From contig CANRZB010000043.1 of NCBI GenBank assembly GCA_947644195.1, positions 1 through 33,244 on the forward strand: DNA of 33,244 bases, written 5' to 3'. The position numbers and the translations under genes were made by a program. The notes beneath the pieces are model-generated. The model ran no database searches. It saw only the letters and a list, made by a program, of their open reading frames with translations, and was not told where the DNA came from. This document shows positions 32,480 to 33,244 of the stretch, in pieces; within the stretch, counting starts at the first letter, position 1, and each line of letters begins with the position of its first letter. Source of the DNA: an uncultured Clostridium sp. (lineage in GTDB: Bacteria > Bacillota > Clostridia > Lachnospirales > Lachnospiraceae).

Positions 32480-33244
32480 TTATTTCATTATTTCTTCTAA
32501 CTGCTCCATTATATAGTCTACACATTCTTCCACAGATTTACCTGTGGTATCAATGGTAATTTCAGGATGTTCCGGCACCTCATACGGGCTGGAAATTCCT
32601 GAGAAATTCGGAATTTTCCCCTGTCTTGCTTTCTGGTACAGGCCTTTGACATCTCGTTTCTCACATTCCTCAATCGGCGTGCTGACATAAACCTCAATAA
32701 AGGAATCTTCTCCAATAATTGTTCTGGCTCTCTTTCGATCTGCTTCAAATGGAGAGATAAAAGAAGTGAGCACAATAAGCCCGGCATCATTCATTAATTT
32801 AGATACCTCAGCAACACGTCGTATATTTTCAATACGGTCCTGCTCCTTAAAGCCCAGGTTCTTGTTCAGGCCCATCCGCACATTGTCACCGTCTAACAGC
32901 ATGGTATGCCTGCCCGACATAAACATTCTCTTTTCCAGTTCATTGACCAGCGTAGATTTACCTGCACCAGACAATCCGGTCAGCCAGATTGTCTTTGGAT
33001 TCTGGTCCAAACGCTCTGCACGCAGCTTTCTGGTAATATCCATATTGTGCCACTGTAAATTTTCTTCCCTGCGCAGAGGATGTTCTACCACACCACACGC
33101 AGAAGTCATATGGGTTACCCGGTCTATCAGAATGAAACCACCCAACTCTTTATGATGGGCAAACAAATCGTAGACGATCTGATCCTGGCAGGAAATATCG
33201 CAAATGGCAATTTCGTTTTTATAGATCCGGTCCACTGCCACATG
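32480..33244 (-). CDS. cysC: CysN-CysC fusion: C-terminal part with APS kinase domain (partial)
   Basis: The last 254 residues of a protein that runs off the right edge of the window. Residues 1-60 or so match the end of the CysN GTPase subunit of ATP sulfurylase (GGFILIDRVTHMTSACGVV, the usual GxFIlID..tn.TvgaGmv). Then comes a full APS kinase domain with P-loop GLSGAGKST (90-98), DGDNVRMGLNKNLGF (118-132) and FISPFEADR (162-170) with the conserved Ser. The fused enzyme, with the CysD subunit, turns sulfate into APS and then PAPS. The NodQ-like fusion of the two activities is known. The gene for CysD should lie upstream, outside the window. Adjacent to a sulfotransferase gene, it most likely serves sulfation rather than sulfate assimilation, which is inference. 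Confidence 0.9.
   Translation of the reverse strand, partial: HVAVDRIYKNEIAICDISCQDQIVYDLFAHHKELGGFILIDRVTHMTSACGVVEHPLRREENLQWHNMDITRKLRAERLDQNPKTIWLTGLSGAGKSTLVNELEKRMFMSGRHTMLLDGDNVRMGLNKNLGFKEQDRIENIRRVAEVSKLMNDAGLIVLTSFISPFEADRKRARTIIGEDSFIEVYVSTPIEECEKRDVKGLYQKARQGKIPNFSGISSPYEVPEHPEITIDTTGKSVEECVDYIMEQLEEIMK

Overview
The window reads as chromosomal DNA from a Gram-positive anaerobe of the class Clostridia, most likely Lachnospiraceae. The evidence is gene content and order (an [FeFe]-hydrogenase maturase HydF, an oxygen-independent HemZ in a rel / metallo-hydrolase / hemZ run, a ThiI without a rhodanese domain, a CheV), strong AGGAGG ribosome sites and sigma-A promoters. The genus cannot be fixed. 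Nearly all genes are on the minus strand; only a divergent HPr-like gene and one HAD phosphatase are on the plus strand. I see no rRNA, tRNA, insertion sequence, prophage or CRISPR, and no gene-free stretch longer than about 300 bases.

Positions 1-4241 concern RNA modification: the N-terminal part of mtaB, a small HPr-fold protein without its active-site histidine, and the row rsmE > cysteine desulfurase > thiI. The desulfurase very probably supplies sulfur to ThiI. Positions 4308-9898 are mixed: a secreted or cytosolic protein of unknown role whose C-terminal half resembles the FliD cap protein, a YgiQ radical-SAM protein with a repetitive basic tail, a Cof-type HAD phosphatase, a small two-helix membrane protein and aldose 1-epimerase GalM.

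Positions 10036-18679 look like one long minus-strand transcription unit started by a good promoter before degV: degV > proA > hydF > LPG-synthase-like membrane protein > yigZ-type protein > rarA > acidic membrane protein > PLP-dependent decarboxylase. GalM follows with a promoter of its own. Positions 18774-23572 hold the stringent-response unit rel > metallo-beta-lactamase-fold hydrolase > hemZ, driven by an extended -10 promoter.

Positions 23586-33244 are the most distinctive part and look like a cell-surface module. Two different CDP-glycerol glycerophosphotransferase-family enzymes flank a secreted fibronectin-III/beta-propeller-like protein under a near-consensus promoter. Further upstream lie a cytosolic subtilisin-like protease, cheV, a PAPS-type sulfotransferase and the C-terminal part of a CysN-CysC fusion that makes PAPS. 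My reading, which is inference, is that the strain builds a glycerol- or polyol-phosphate surface polymer and a sulfated product whose PAPS donor is made next door; whether the two converge on one polymer cannot be told from sequence alone.
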